A program made the position numbers and the translations under genes. Positions 1-6,940 of a stretch of 9,628 nt of DNA are shown here, piece by piece. Each line of letters starts with the position of its first letter. Position 1 is the stretch's first letter. This DNA comes from Bacteroidota bacterium. Its GTDB lineage: Bacteria; Bacteroidota; Bacteroidia; UKL13-3. Below the pieces are notes generated by a model. The model was not told where the DNA came from. It made no database searches and worked only from the letters and a program-made list of their open reading frames with translations. The DNA lies in contig CANHRW010000063.1 of NCBI GenBank assembly GCA_947462865.1, positions 1 to 9,628 of the forward strand, in the 5' to 3' direction.

Positions 1-242
1 AACAAATAAACTTTGTCTTTGGTCCATGTGGTATTGCTTGTAATGTCTCCACCATTGATGGTTTCTGTTGCTGTTGGATAAACTGTGTTCTGTGGATCAA
101 AATTTGTCCAACCTATTGTCCAGTCTTTTGTAGAGTCTTGTGACAAGGCCCCACGGTAGGTGGTAGGAGTAAAAAAGTTACTTTGTGCAAAGCCAATTAG
201 AGCGATGCATAAAAAAACAAAAAGTGTAATAAGTTTTTTCAT
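1..242 (-). CDS. Secreted protein of unknown function, N-terminal fragment
   Basis: The ATG at 242 opens a frame that is still open at the window edge, giving 80 complete codons. The protein begins MKKLITLFVFLCIALIGFAQ, a clear signal peptide: KK, a hydrophobic core, then a likely cut after the FAQ at residues 18-20. The mature start is polar and rich in Thr, Asn, Asp and Trp (for example DWTIGWTNFDP near residues 40-50, and SNTTWTKDKVYLL at the edge). From memory, segments like these open a family of large secreted Bacteroidota proteins that continue into a parallel beta-helix-like region and are often encoded beside TonB-dependent receptors. That assignment is recall, not a search result. 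It lies 118 bp downstream of the receptor gene on the same strand, with its own candidate promoter. A surface-associated or exported role is likely; its substrate is unknown. Confidence 0.75.
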   Translation of the reverse strand, partial: MKKLITLFVFLCIALIGFAQSNFFTPTTYRGALSQDSTKDWTIGWTNFDPQNTVYPTATETINGGDITSNTTWTKDKVYL

Positions 243-273
243 TTTATAAATTCACAATTAAGTAATACGAACA

Positions 274-281
274 CAAAATTC
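274..281 (-). promoter_or_regulatory. Candidate -7 element of the left-edge gene
   Basis: On the minus strand this reads GAATTTTG, seven of eight matches to the Bacteroidota -7 consensus TAnnTTTG. It lies 31 bp upstream of the ATG at 242. No TTG/TTTG -33 element is found 19-21 bp further upstream. Instead the end of a TTAACAAT/CTCACATA repeat pair lies 18 bp away, as expected for an activator-dependent promoter. AT-rich DNA gives such matches by chance, so the case rests on the shared spacing with the receptor promoter. Confidence 0.4.
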
Positions 282-299
282 ATGCTTACATATTAATTT

Positions 300-318
300 T
301 ATGTGAGCCGATTGTTAA
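300..318 (-). promoter_or_regulatory. Candidate Pho-box-like activator site for the left-edge gene
   Basis: Minus strand TTAACAAT-cgg-CTCACATA: two 8-bp units with a 3-bp spacer, so an 11-bp period. The first unit fits the TTAACAnT pattern seen upstream of the receptor gene; the second is degenerate (five of eight matches to TTAACATT). The pair ends 18 bp before the candidate -7 element at 274-281, the same gap as in the receptor promoter. A second pair, TTAAAATA-gta-TTAACCAA, also with an 11-bp period, lies upstream at 339-357 but is not in phase with this one. The regulator identity (PhoB/PhoP-like) is inference. Confidence 0.4.
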
Positions 319-360
319 CTTTTAGTAATATGCACCTTTTGGTTAATACTATTTTAACAG

Positions 361-3204
361 TTAGAACTTATAGGTTGCAGAAAGCGAATAGCTTGAACCT
401 ACTTTATATGACCAAATAACAGCATCCTTACTCGCGTCAAATACTTGGTTATTGTCTTTGTTTTGATAAAAAATGATGTTCTGAGCCAATAAGTCTCTTA
501 TACCAAATCTTAAATCAAGGTTTTTGAAAAACGTTTTATTGAATTGTAAATCAATAATGGTTCTTGGCCTCTCCCAATAACTAGCATATTCTGAATTGCC
601 TGCATTGGTAATGCGCTCTCCAATTCTATTTAACATAAAAGAAGCTCCCCAAGCTTGTTTAGGATGTGCATATTGAATTCCTGTATTTATGATATAAGGA
701 GATTGGCCCTGTAACGGCCTTTCGTTGGTTTCTTTGGCTATAACATTAGACAAATCAACCTTTGATTGGATATAGGCAAAATTACCCAATAAATTAAACT
801 CAGATAAGAAATGACCTTCTTGGGTATTTAAAAGTCTTCCAAGGTTTAATTTATAATCAAACTCAACACCATAATTTACAGCACTTGGAACATTTTGGTA
901 AGTCATGATTCTTGGGCTTCCACCTGAAAATAAAATTTTCTCAATAGGGTTGTTAAACGCTTTGTAGAACAATGAAAAAGACACAACCTGACCGGCAGTT
1001 GGGTACCATTCAAATCTGACATCGTAATTTGAAATTTTGGTTCTTTGCAAATTTGAATTTCCTTCAACCAATAACAAGTCATTGAAATCGAAAAATTGAA
1101 ATGATGCTAACTCTCTAAATTCAGGCCTTGATACCGTTTGTGAATACGATGCTCTGATGTTAATTTTATCCGTTAATTCATACACTGCATTCAATGAAGG
1201 CAAAAAATCTGTTACCAAAGTATCAATTTCAAATTTCTCATTGATACCTGTTCTGTATGTACTCAGTTTTTGGTTATAAGACTCTATTCTAAGGCCATAA
1301 ATGAGTTTAAACCTAGCGCCAAATTTACTGTCAATTCTTAGATATGCTGCATATAAATTACTAGAGGCAGTATAAGCATCTGTAGGTGTAGTTACTTCTT
1401 TTAAAACAAAGCCATTGGTGTCAATATGACTTGCCGAAAATATTTCGTTAATAGGCAAGTTGAGATAGGTTTGAGGAAATGACATTTGTGCACCAGGAGA
1501 AATACTGTAGCCCAATTGTCTCGCATTGAAATTACGGTCTCTTAATTGAAAGTATGCACCTGTTTTAATTTCATGTTTGATAGCGCCTGTTTTAACTGGT
1601 GTACTTAAATCAAGGTTTCCGCTGTAACTATTGTCGTCTTGAGTAGAATAAAATCTACCCGCAATTTCAGGTTGAGCTGTAGTCTGGATTGGCACTGAAT
1701 AACTATATTGCTCTGGAATGGTTGGGTCTGTAATAAAGGCTCTTTGGTATCTAATACGTCTAAAATCAGGCACTATTCTGTTGAGTTTATTGTAGGCTAG
1801 CGACCAGTTAATTTTAGTTTTGTGGTTACGCAAAACATGCTCTGCATTCACTTGGTGACTGTTTAAAATATTTTGAGTATACCACATGGCATATGATATC
1901 TGATCAAAACCATTCATAAAATCTTTACCAGAACGAACTGTAGTTTGGTCATTGGTATTGACATTGAGAATGTTTTTAAATGAAATCTTATTCATTTTAC
2001 CTTTTAAACTGAAATTCCATAGCAACCCATTGAGTATATTGGTGGTAGATTGCTGATCGGCATATTCATACAAAGTTCCATTGTTGTCATAGTCATTCCT
2101 GATAATTTCTTGGTAATTGGGAGTCACCTGATTGGTTAAGGCAAACACACTCCCAATTTCGAGTTTTTTAAGTTTTTTGGTTTGACCCATACTAAACTGA
2201 AAAGTACTTCCTGGCATTGCATTAACGCTTTGTATGGCAAAATTATTGGGCAGTAATTTTGCAACAGAAACCAATCTTTTTACATCAGCCATATTTTGGA
2301 TATTTTTCTGGTAATCGGTCATGGTTTTGTTATCAGGAAAGGCATTTGGTAAACCTCTTGTTCCATCATCAATGCCCAATAAATCGGTACCCCCAGCTAC
2401 ATTTTTCAGAAAAGGTTTGAAAGTAGTTAAAGTATTCAATGAAGATCCAATGCTCAATTGGTAAAAATCCTTTTCTGGTATATCCTTTGTTTTAACTTGA
2501 ATGATACCACCCGCAAACTCTCCTGATAAATCTGGTGTAGCTGATTTAATAATGACCAAATTATCTATTAGATTGGCCGGAAAAATATCAAATGCAAAAG
2601 CCCTTCTGTCTGGTTCAGAACTAGGCAATGGTGAGCCATTGATAAAGGCAGCATTGTATCTGTCTGGTAAACCTCTGATAACGGCGTATTTATTGTCTTG
2701 AATGGTTGCCCCACTTACACGTTTTAATACATCCCCAGTATTGCGGTCTGGGGTTTTGCGAATCACCTCTGTAGACAAGCCATCTGAAATTGAACTTGCA
2801 TTCTTTTGTTGAACCAATAAAGTGGCAGCAGATTCTCTTTTTAATTCAGCCTGAACTACCACCTCGTTCAATTCCTTTTGGGTAGCCTTTAAACTTACAT
2901 TGTATGTTTCTGTTTTGCCAGCAGTTATCACAACACCTTGAAGTGTTTTTCTAGCATAGGATACATAGGAAAAAACAACATTATAGGTTCCTGGTTTGAT
3001 ATTTTGCAATTTGAAGTTACCTTCATAATCTGAAGTTGTACCTATAGCAGTTCCTTCTAATGTAATGGTTACGCCAATTAGCTCCTCTCCGGTTTTGGCA
3101 TCATTGATTTTACCAACGATGCTTCCATTTTGAGCCATTAATCCAATATTAATAAATAGTAAAGCCCAAAAGGAAATAAACGATTTAATTTTACAGCAAT
3201 TCAT
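361..3204 (-). CDS. TonB-dependent outer-membrane receptor with carboxypeptidase-regulatory-like N-terminal domain
   Basis: A 947-residue receptor that would import a ligand across the outer membrane using TonB-ExbBD energy. Residues 1-25 are a signal peptide (MNCCKIKSF, a hydrophobic stretch, then GLMAQ). Residues about 28-107 form a carboxypeptidase-D-regulatory-like beta-sandwich (IVGKINDAKTGEELIGVTI, then the DYEGNFKLQNIKPGTYNV repeat). ELNEVVV at 111-117 is the usual linker before the plug. The plug is about 140-240, with TPDRNTGDVLKRVSGA, IRGLPDRYN and EFAGGIIQVKT. The rest is the beta-barrel, ending in Phe (SLSATYKF). No SusD partner is present, so it is not a SusC/D pair. The ATG at 3204 is chosen: an in-frame GTG at 3237 would add 11 residues that weaken the signal peptide, and that extension contains the promoter -7 element. 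The ligand cannot be read from sequence; the upstream repeat array suggests phosphate-related regulation. Confidence 0.93.
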   Translation of the reverse strand: MNCCKIKSFISFWALLFINIGLMAQNGSIVGKINDAKTGEELIGVTITLEGTAIGTTSDYEGNFKLQNIKPGTYNVVFSYVSYARKTLQGVVITAGKTETYNVSLKATQKELNEVVVQAELKRESAATLLVQQKNASSISDGLSTEVIRKTPDRNTGDVLKRVSGATIQDNKYAVIRGLPDRYNAAFINGSPLPSSEPDRRAFAFDIFPANLIDNLVIIKSATPDLSGEFAGGIIQVKTKDIPEKDFYQLSIGSSLNTLTTFKPFLKNVAGGTDLLGIDDGTRGLPNAFPDNKTMTDYQKNIQNMADVKRLVSVAKLLPNNFAIQSVNAMPGSTFQFSMGQTKKLKKLEIGSVFALTNQVTPNYQEIIRNDYDNNGTLYEYADQQSTTNILNGLLWNFSLKGKMNKISFKNILNVNTNDQTTVRSGKDFMNGFDQISYAMWYTQNILNSHQVNAEHVLRNHKTKINWSLAYNKLNRIVPDFRRIRYQRAFITDPTIPEQYSYSVPIQTTAQPEIAGRFYSTQDDNSYSGNLDLSTPVKTGAIKHEIKTGAYFQLRDRNFNARQLGYSISPGAQMSFPQTYLNLPINEIFSASHIDTNGFVLKEVTTPTDAYTASSNLYAAYLRIDSKFGARFKLIYGLRIESYNQKLSTYRTGINEKFEIDTLVTDFLPSLNAVYELTDKINIRASYSQTVSRPEFRELASFQFFDFNDLLLVEGNSNLQRTKISNYDVRFEWYPTAGQVVSFSLFYKAFNNPIEKILFSGGSPRIMTYQNVPSAVNYGVEFDYKLNLGRLLNTQEGHFLSEFNLLGNFAYIQSKVDLSNVIAKETNERPLQGQSPYIINTGIQYAHPKQAWGASFMLNRIGERITNAGNSEYASYWERPRTIIDLQFNKTFFKNLDLRFGIRDLLAQNIIFYQNKDNNQVFDASKDAVIWSYKVGSSYSLSATYKF

Positions 3205-3222
3205 GTTTGTTTTGATCTGCTG

Positions 3223-3230
3223 CAAAGCTA
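3223..3230 (-). promoter_or_regulatory. -7 promoter element of the TonB-dependent receptor gene
   Basis: Minus strand TAGCTTTG is an exact match to the Bacteroidota -7 consensus TAnnTTTG. It ends 18 bp before the ATG at 3204, predicting a short leader of roughly 10-15 nt. A conventional TTG/TTTG -33 element is missing at the usual distance. The tandem repeat array ends 18 bp upstream, which suggests that an activator substitutes for -33 contact. Confidence 0.55.
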
Positions 3231-3248
3231 AAAGCACAAGAAATGGAA

Positions 3249-3311
3249 AGGGTTAACGTATTGTTACCTTTAGTTTAAGTCAATATTTACTGAATGTTAA
3301 GCTAATGTTAA
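3249..3311 (-). promoter_or_regulatory. Six-unit, 11-bp-period direct repeat array (Pho-box-like operator)
   Basis: Read on the minus strand from 3311 to 3249, the units are TTAACATT, TTAACATT, TAAATATT, TTAAACTA, GTAACAAT and TTAACCCT, each separated by exactly 3 bp (agc, cag, gac, aag, acg). Units 1, 2, 5 and 6 are strong; 3 and 4 are weaker but hold the phase, since units 2 and 5 are 33 bp apart (three periods). Tandem half-sites at 11-bp period are the hallmark of OmpR-family phosphate regulators: E. coli PhoB, Bacillus PhoP (TTAACA-like) and cyanobacterial SphR (CTTAACCT with 3-bp spacers). The array lies between kbl and the receptor start, directly upstream of the -7 element. The repeats are directly visible; the Pho assignment is inferred from resemblance. 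Confidence 0.6.
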
Positions 3312-3317
3312 CTACCT

Positions 3318-4508
3318 TTATGAAATCACGTTTAATTGCTTGCCAACTTTAACAAACGCTGCAATGGCATTGTCTATATCTTCACGATCATGAGCAGCAC
3401 TAATTTGCACCCTAATTCTAGCCTGTCCCTTTGGCACAACAGGGTAATAAAATCCAACCACATAAATTCCTTCTTCTAACAATGCAGCGGCAAATTCTTG
3501 AGAAAGTTTTGCATCATACAACATCACTGGCACAATAGGATGCACGCCTGGTTTGATATCAAAACCTGCATCGGTCATTGATTTTCTAAAATAGGCTGTA
3601 TTTTCCCATAATTTGTCTCTTAAATCAGTGCTCGCACTTAGCAAATCAAAAACAGCTATTCCAGCACCTACAATTGAAGGAGCCAATGTATTTGAAAATA
3701 AATAAGGCCTCGATCTTTGTCTAAGTAGTTCAATAATTTCTTTTTTACCAGAAGTAAAGCCACCCATGGCACCTCCCAAAGCTTTACCTAATGTACCAGT
3801 AATGATGTCAATTTTACCCATTACATTATGGTATTCGTGTGTACCCCTACCCATATTTCCCATAAAACCACTGGCATGACATTCATCAACCATGATTAAA
3901 GCATTGTACTGTTCGGCCAAATGTACAATTTTGTCTAATTGAGCGATGGTTCCATCCATGCTGAAAACACCATCAGTAACAATCATTCTGTTTCTACAAT
4001 GCTGTGTAGCCTTCAACTTTTCTTCTAAATCAGCCATGTTATTGTGCTCGTAACGGTGTCTTTCGGCTTTGCATAACCTAACACCATCAATGATACTGGC
4101 ATGGTTGAGAGCATCACTGATAATGGCATCTTCTTCATTGAGTAAAGGCTCAAACACTCCACCATTTGCATCAAAGGCTGCAGCGTACAGAATGGTGTCT
4201 TCCGTACCCAAAAATTGTGCAATTTTTTGTTCCAATGTTTTGTGTATGTCTTGGGTTCCGCAAATAAAACGGACCGAACTCATGCCAAAACCATGGGTAT
4301 CAATTGCCTGCTTGGCTGCTTCAGTCACTAAAGGATGTGAGGACAAGCCTAGGTAATTATTTGCACAAAAAATCAGTACTTCTTTGCCATCATTTAAGGT
4401 CACTTTTGCTCCCTGTGGACTTGTAATAATTCTTTCACTTTTATACAACCCTGCTTCTTTAATGGTTTCAATTTCTTGTTTGAGTTGTTTTTCTAATGCT
4501 CCGTACAT
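3318..4508 (-). CDS. kbl: Glycine C-acetyltransferase (2-amino-3-ketobutyrate CoA ligase)
   Basis: A cytoplasmic PLP enzyme that converts 2-amino-3-oxobutyrate plus CoA into glycine plus acetyl-CoA, the second step of threonine breakdown after threonine dehydrogenase. At 396 residues it matches the family length (about 398 in E. coli) and is colinear with it from end to end. Visible landmarks are CANNYLGL (48-55), HGFGMSSVRFICGTQ (72-86), SDALNHASIIDGVRLCKA (131-148; His136 stacks on PLP), VDECHASGF (207-215; Asp208 contacts the PLP ring nitrogen), TGTLGKALGG (237-246; Lys242 is the Schiff-base lysine), RQRSRPYLFSNTLAP (263-277) and PVVPKGQARIR (356-366; Arg366 is the likely substrate carboxylate ligand). 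The close matches around all these motifs favour Kbl over the related KAS-family enzymes BioF, HemA and SPT. The threonine dehydrogenase gene is not in the window. It starts at ATG 4508, with no in-frame competitor nearby. Confidence 0.97.
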   Translation of the reverse strand: MYGALEKQLKQEIETIKEAGLYKSERIITSPQGAKVTLNDGKEVLIFCANNYLGLSSHPLVTEAAKQAIDTHGFGMSSVRFICGTQDIHKTLEQKIAQFLGTEDTILYAAAFDANGGVFEPLLNEEDAIISDALNHASIIDGVRLCKAERHRYEHNNMADLEEKLKATQHCRNRMIVTDGVFSMDGTIAQLDKIVHLAEQYNALIMVDECHASGFMGNMGRGTHEYHNVMGKIDIITGTLGKALGGAMGGFTSGKKEIIELLRQRSRPYLFSNTLAPSIVGAGIAVFDLLSASTDLRDKLWENTAYFRKSMTDAGFDIKPGVHPIVPVMLYDAKLSQEFAAALLEEGIYVVGFYYPVVPKGQARIRVQISAAHDREDIDNAIAAFVKVGKQLNVIS

Positions 4509-4523
4509 GGTATTTGTTTTTCA

Positions 4524-4531
4524 CAAAAATA
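4524..4531 (-). promoter_or_regulatory. Candidate -7 element of kbl
   Basis: Minus strand TATTTTTG fits TAnnTTTG exactly and ends 15 bp before the kbl ATG. No clear -33 TTG/TTTG is found 19-21 bp upstream, and there are no TTAACA-type repeats here, so kbl does not share the operator arrangement of the receptor gene. Because the flanking DNA is T-rich, the match could be accidental. Confidence 0.35.
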
Positions 4532-4577
4532 AAAAACATGGGCTTAATATGATAGCCTAATAAGAATTAAATCAATA

Positions 4578-6878
4578 TTATTGTTTTAAGATCTTAGCAT
4601 TGAAAATTTGACCCGCAGTATTTTCAATAGCCAACATATACAATCCAACTGTTAAATCAGATAAGTTTATTAAGGTACTATTTTCAAGAGAATGTGTTTG
4701 TAAAAGTTTTCCTTGTAAATTATAGAGTAAAACCTTTTTTAAAGGAATGATGCTATTTGATTGAATAGTTAACTCCTCTGATACAGGGTTTGGATACAAC
4801 TTAAAGTGAGGTTGATTCGAAAGCGTTTTAGCGATGCCGCTGATGACCCCTTTGAGCTGTATGTAAAACATTTCTATTCCACCTTTTGAATTGCCTACAG
4901 CCATACACAATGCGCCATTTTGATTGAGTGCACCTGCAAAAACAGAACTTCTTTTGCCAAATTTAATTGGATAACTAAAGCTAGAAATGTCTTCTTTAAA
5001 CAGGCTATTTAAAGGTTCATAAATTCTTCCTGGCATTAAATCAAAATTAGGATAAACCGTTACTGAACCATCATTGCCACCTAATAGCAACTCTTTTTTT
5101 CCATCATTGTCTAGGTCACATACAAATGGAGCTGAATATCCGTCAAAATAATATCTAGAATCACCGTAATCAAAAAAGTCGGCACTACTAATGTTGCCAA
5201 TAGAATCTAAATCAGGTTTGCTATTGAACAGTGGTACTGTTGCTGATCCCTTGTTTTGAAAATAAACCAAACTTCCATTTTTTCTACCTGCAACAATGTC
5301 TAAAGCACCATCATTGTTCATATCTATCAGTTGAGGTGTAATATAGGTGCCACCATACATATTAAAATAGGAACTTGATATCTTTTCAAAAGTATTTACC
5401 ATGCCTGTTGCACTTGTATTTTGGAAAAAATGAAAATTCCCATTTAAATCACCTATTAATAAATCGGGTTTGCCATCTCCATTTAAATCGCCAAAGCATG
5501 GATGCATTTGATAAATACTATTTACACCTGCATTTGAGTTGATAGAAAGAAAGTTTGTATCAACTAATTCAAAATAAACTTGTTTTTGGGTTGATTTGTT
5601 TAAAAATAATACCAACCTATCATTGGCATTTTTTGTTTGGGTGTATTCTCCTTGTGTACAAATAATTAAATCAAGGTCATTGTCAGCATCTACATCTATA
5701 AAAATTGGTTTAGCACCGCTCCCTAAATCGAGCATGGTACTGCATAAAAAATGCTCATTTACAAATTGATATTTGTCTTGATTATTGGTCCCAATATTTT
5801 TATAATAGTGCACCATATTACTTGTACGACCTCCAATTTCAGCATTGGGAGCAAGTAATAAATCTTTTTTTCCATCTGCATCCACATCTATTTTATAACC
5901 AGCAGGAAATATGTCAATAGCTACCGCTTTGGACTCACTCGGAAAAGCAGTATCCTGAGCCACTATAGAATCTCTACCTAAACTATTTTGCCATTTGCCA
6001 TTTTGTAACAACAACATTGAACTGTAACCAACATCGCCATACAAAACATCTTTGGCGCCGTCTCCATTGGCATCTATCAAACAAACAGCGCTTCCGTTGT
6101 GTGCTCCATTGGCTTTATAATTAGAATAACAGGGAGAATTGTCATGCAATTTAAACCCATTTTTATTGACCAAATAACTGGTGTATCCCCAGCATTCATC
6201 TCTGAAAACAAAAAGTAAAGAGTCGTTTTTAAATCCTTTATCTACACTCACATTTTGCGCATATGAAAAGGTATTTTTACCATATCCAAAATACAGTAAA
6301 TCTAAATCTCCATCGTTGTCCATATCATCTATAGCAGGTATATCCATATTTTGAATACCTATATTAGATGGGGGTAAGGCTAATGTACCTGTATCAAACA
6401 ATTGGTTGATGGATTGATAAAAAGAAAGTTGATTCCCAGAACTGGTATTTTTTAAATACCTTATTCCATGGGTCCAAATAGGTTTATCTTTTTCAGGTTG
6501 GGCATTCAAATCAACCTCAGTAAAAATATCGGGTTTGCCATCTAAATCATAATCCCGTAACAATGCCCATGAGTTTAGTCTTGGAAATTGAACCGCATAT
6601 TCGGGGGCAAATAAAAATTGAGAATTGGTATTTCTAATAAATGTATGAACAGTGTTTCCGGAGCGGTCGAATACAAACAAATCTTGTTTGCCATCATTGT
6701 TCAAATCTATTTCAGAAAATTGAGGAGAATTTAAACCACCAGTAAAAGCATTTAAAAGGGTATCAGAACCAAATGGTCTTTGCATTTTTGCCTGTTTATC
6801 TCTAATAAAATAAAGTGGCTGACTAAATGCAGTGTGCAGATTCAAAAAGCAAATAAAGAGTATACTGAAGATTTTCAT
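4578..6878 (-). CDS. Secreted FG-GAP/VCBS repeat beta-propeller protein with T9SS type A sorting domain
   Basis: A 766-residue protein predicted to be exported through Sec and then through the type IX system to the surface or medium. Residues 1-20 are a signal peptide (MKIFSILFICFLNLHTAFSQ). Nine Ca-binding-like loops of the DxNxDGxxDL kind follow, at about 57-67, 109-118, 184-194, 269-278, 331-340, 395-404, 464-473, 519-528 and 588-597. Each is followed by a short beta-strand (LLIGD, IVAGR and similar), as in FG-GAP/VCBS propeller blades. Loop six has DADNDLDL in place of DADGDLDL. Residues about 690-766 are the C-terminal sorting domain: FKLYPNP (692-698), VLLYNLQGKLL, LSDLTVGLYML (739-749) and the end AKILKQ. 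No catalytic domain is recognisable, so a binding, adhesion or scaffold role is the most that can be suggested. The start is at ATG 6878, divergent from murF. Confidence 0.9.
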   Translation of the reverse strand: MKIFSILFICFLNLHTAFSQPLYFIRDKQAKMQRPFGSDTLLNAFTGGLNSPQFSEIDLNNDGKQDLFVFDRSGNTVHTFIRNTNSQFLFAPEYAVQFPRLNSWALLRDYDLDGKPDIFTEVDLNAQPEKDKPIWTHGIRYLKNTSSGNQLSFYQSINQLFDTGTLALPPSNIGIQNMDIPAIDDMDNDGDLDLLYFGYGKNTFSYAQNVSVDKGFKNDSLLFVFRDECWGYTSYLVNKNGFKLHDNSPCYSNYKANGAHNGSAVCLIDANGDGAKDVLYGDVGYSSMLLLQNGKWQNSLGRDSIVAQDTAFPSESKAVAIDIFPAGYKIDVDADGKKDLLLAPNAEIGGRTSNMVHYYKNIGTNNQDKYQFVNEHFLCSTMLDLGSGAKPIFIDVDADNDLDLIICTQGEYTQTKNANDRLVLFLNKSTQKQVYFELVDTNFLSINSNAGVNSIYQMHPCFGDLNGDGKPDLLIGDLNGNFHFFQNTSATGMVNTFEKISSSYFNMYGGTYITPQLIDMNNDGALDIVAGRKNGSLVYFQNKGSATVPLFNSKPDLDSIGNISSADFFDYGDSRYYFDGYSAPFVCDLDNDGKKELLLGGNDGSVTVYPNFDLMPGRIYEPLNSLFKEDISSFSYPIKFGKRSSVFAGALNQNGALCMAVGNSKGGIEMFYIQLKGVISGIAKTLSNQPHFKLYPNPVSEELTIQSNSIIPLKKVLLYNLQGKLLQTHSLENSTLINLSDLTVGLYMLAIENTAGQIFNAKILKQ

Positions 6879-6940
6879 GGATGATGAAATTTGTTGTAAA
6901 TTTAACTTAATTGCCTCTCAGAAAATGAATACACTAAAAT
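6879..6940. promoter_or_regulatory. Divergent intergenic promoter region between the FG-GAP gene and murF
   Basis: These 62 bp must hold the promoters of both divergent genes unless they lie inside coding sequence. The best candidate is the palindrome TAAATTTA at 6897-6904, seven of eight matches to TAnnTTTG on either strand. No -33 element at proper distance is seen on either side, so the exact promoters remain uncertain. The murF start is preceded by A-rich DNA rather than a Shine-Dalgarno sequence, as is usual in this phylum. Confidence 0.3.

Noticed and set aside
314..358. Imperfect AT-rich inverted repeat (GTTAA...TTAAC) after the receptor stop codon, considered as a terminator.
   Set aside because: The arms are imperfect, lack GC pairs and have no U-tract. 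The similarity is better explained by TTAAC-type operator half-sites in this stretch.
2501..2701. Plus-strand open frame of 66 codons inside the receptor gene.
   Set aside because: It is antisense to the conserved receptor plug region and has no start signal or protein-like features of its own.
4069..4356. Open frames antisense to, or in another frame of, kbl (plus strand 4069-4356; minus strand 4025-4222).
   Set aside because: Both overlap highly conserved kbl coding sequence and look like shadow frames without signals or recognisable domains.
4541..4558. GGCT/AGCC short inverted repeat upstream of kbl, considered as a terminator for the FG-GAP gene or an operator.
   Set aside because: Only four base pairs with a long loop and no T-tract. 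It also lies upstream of kbl and downstream of no gene that ends toward it.
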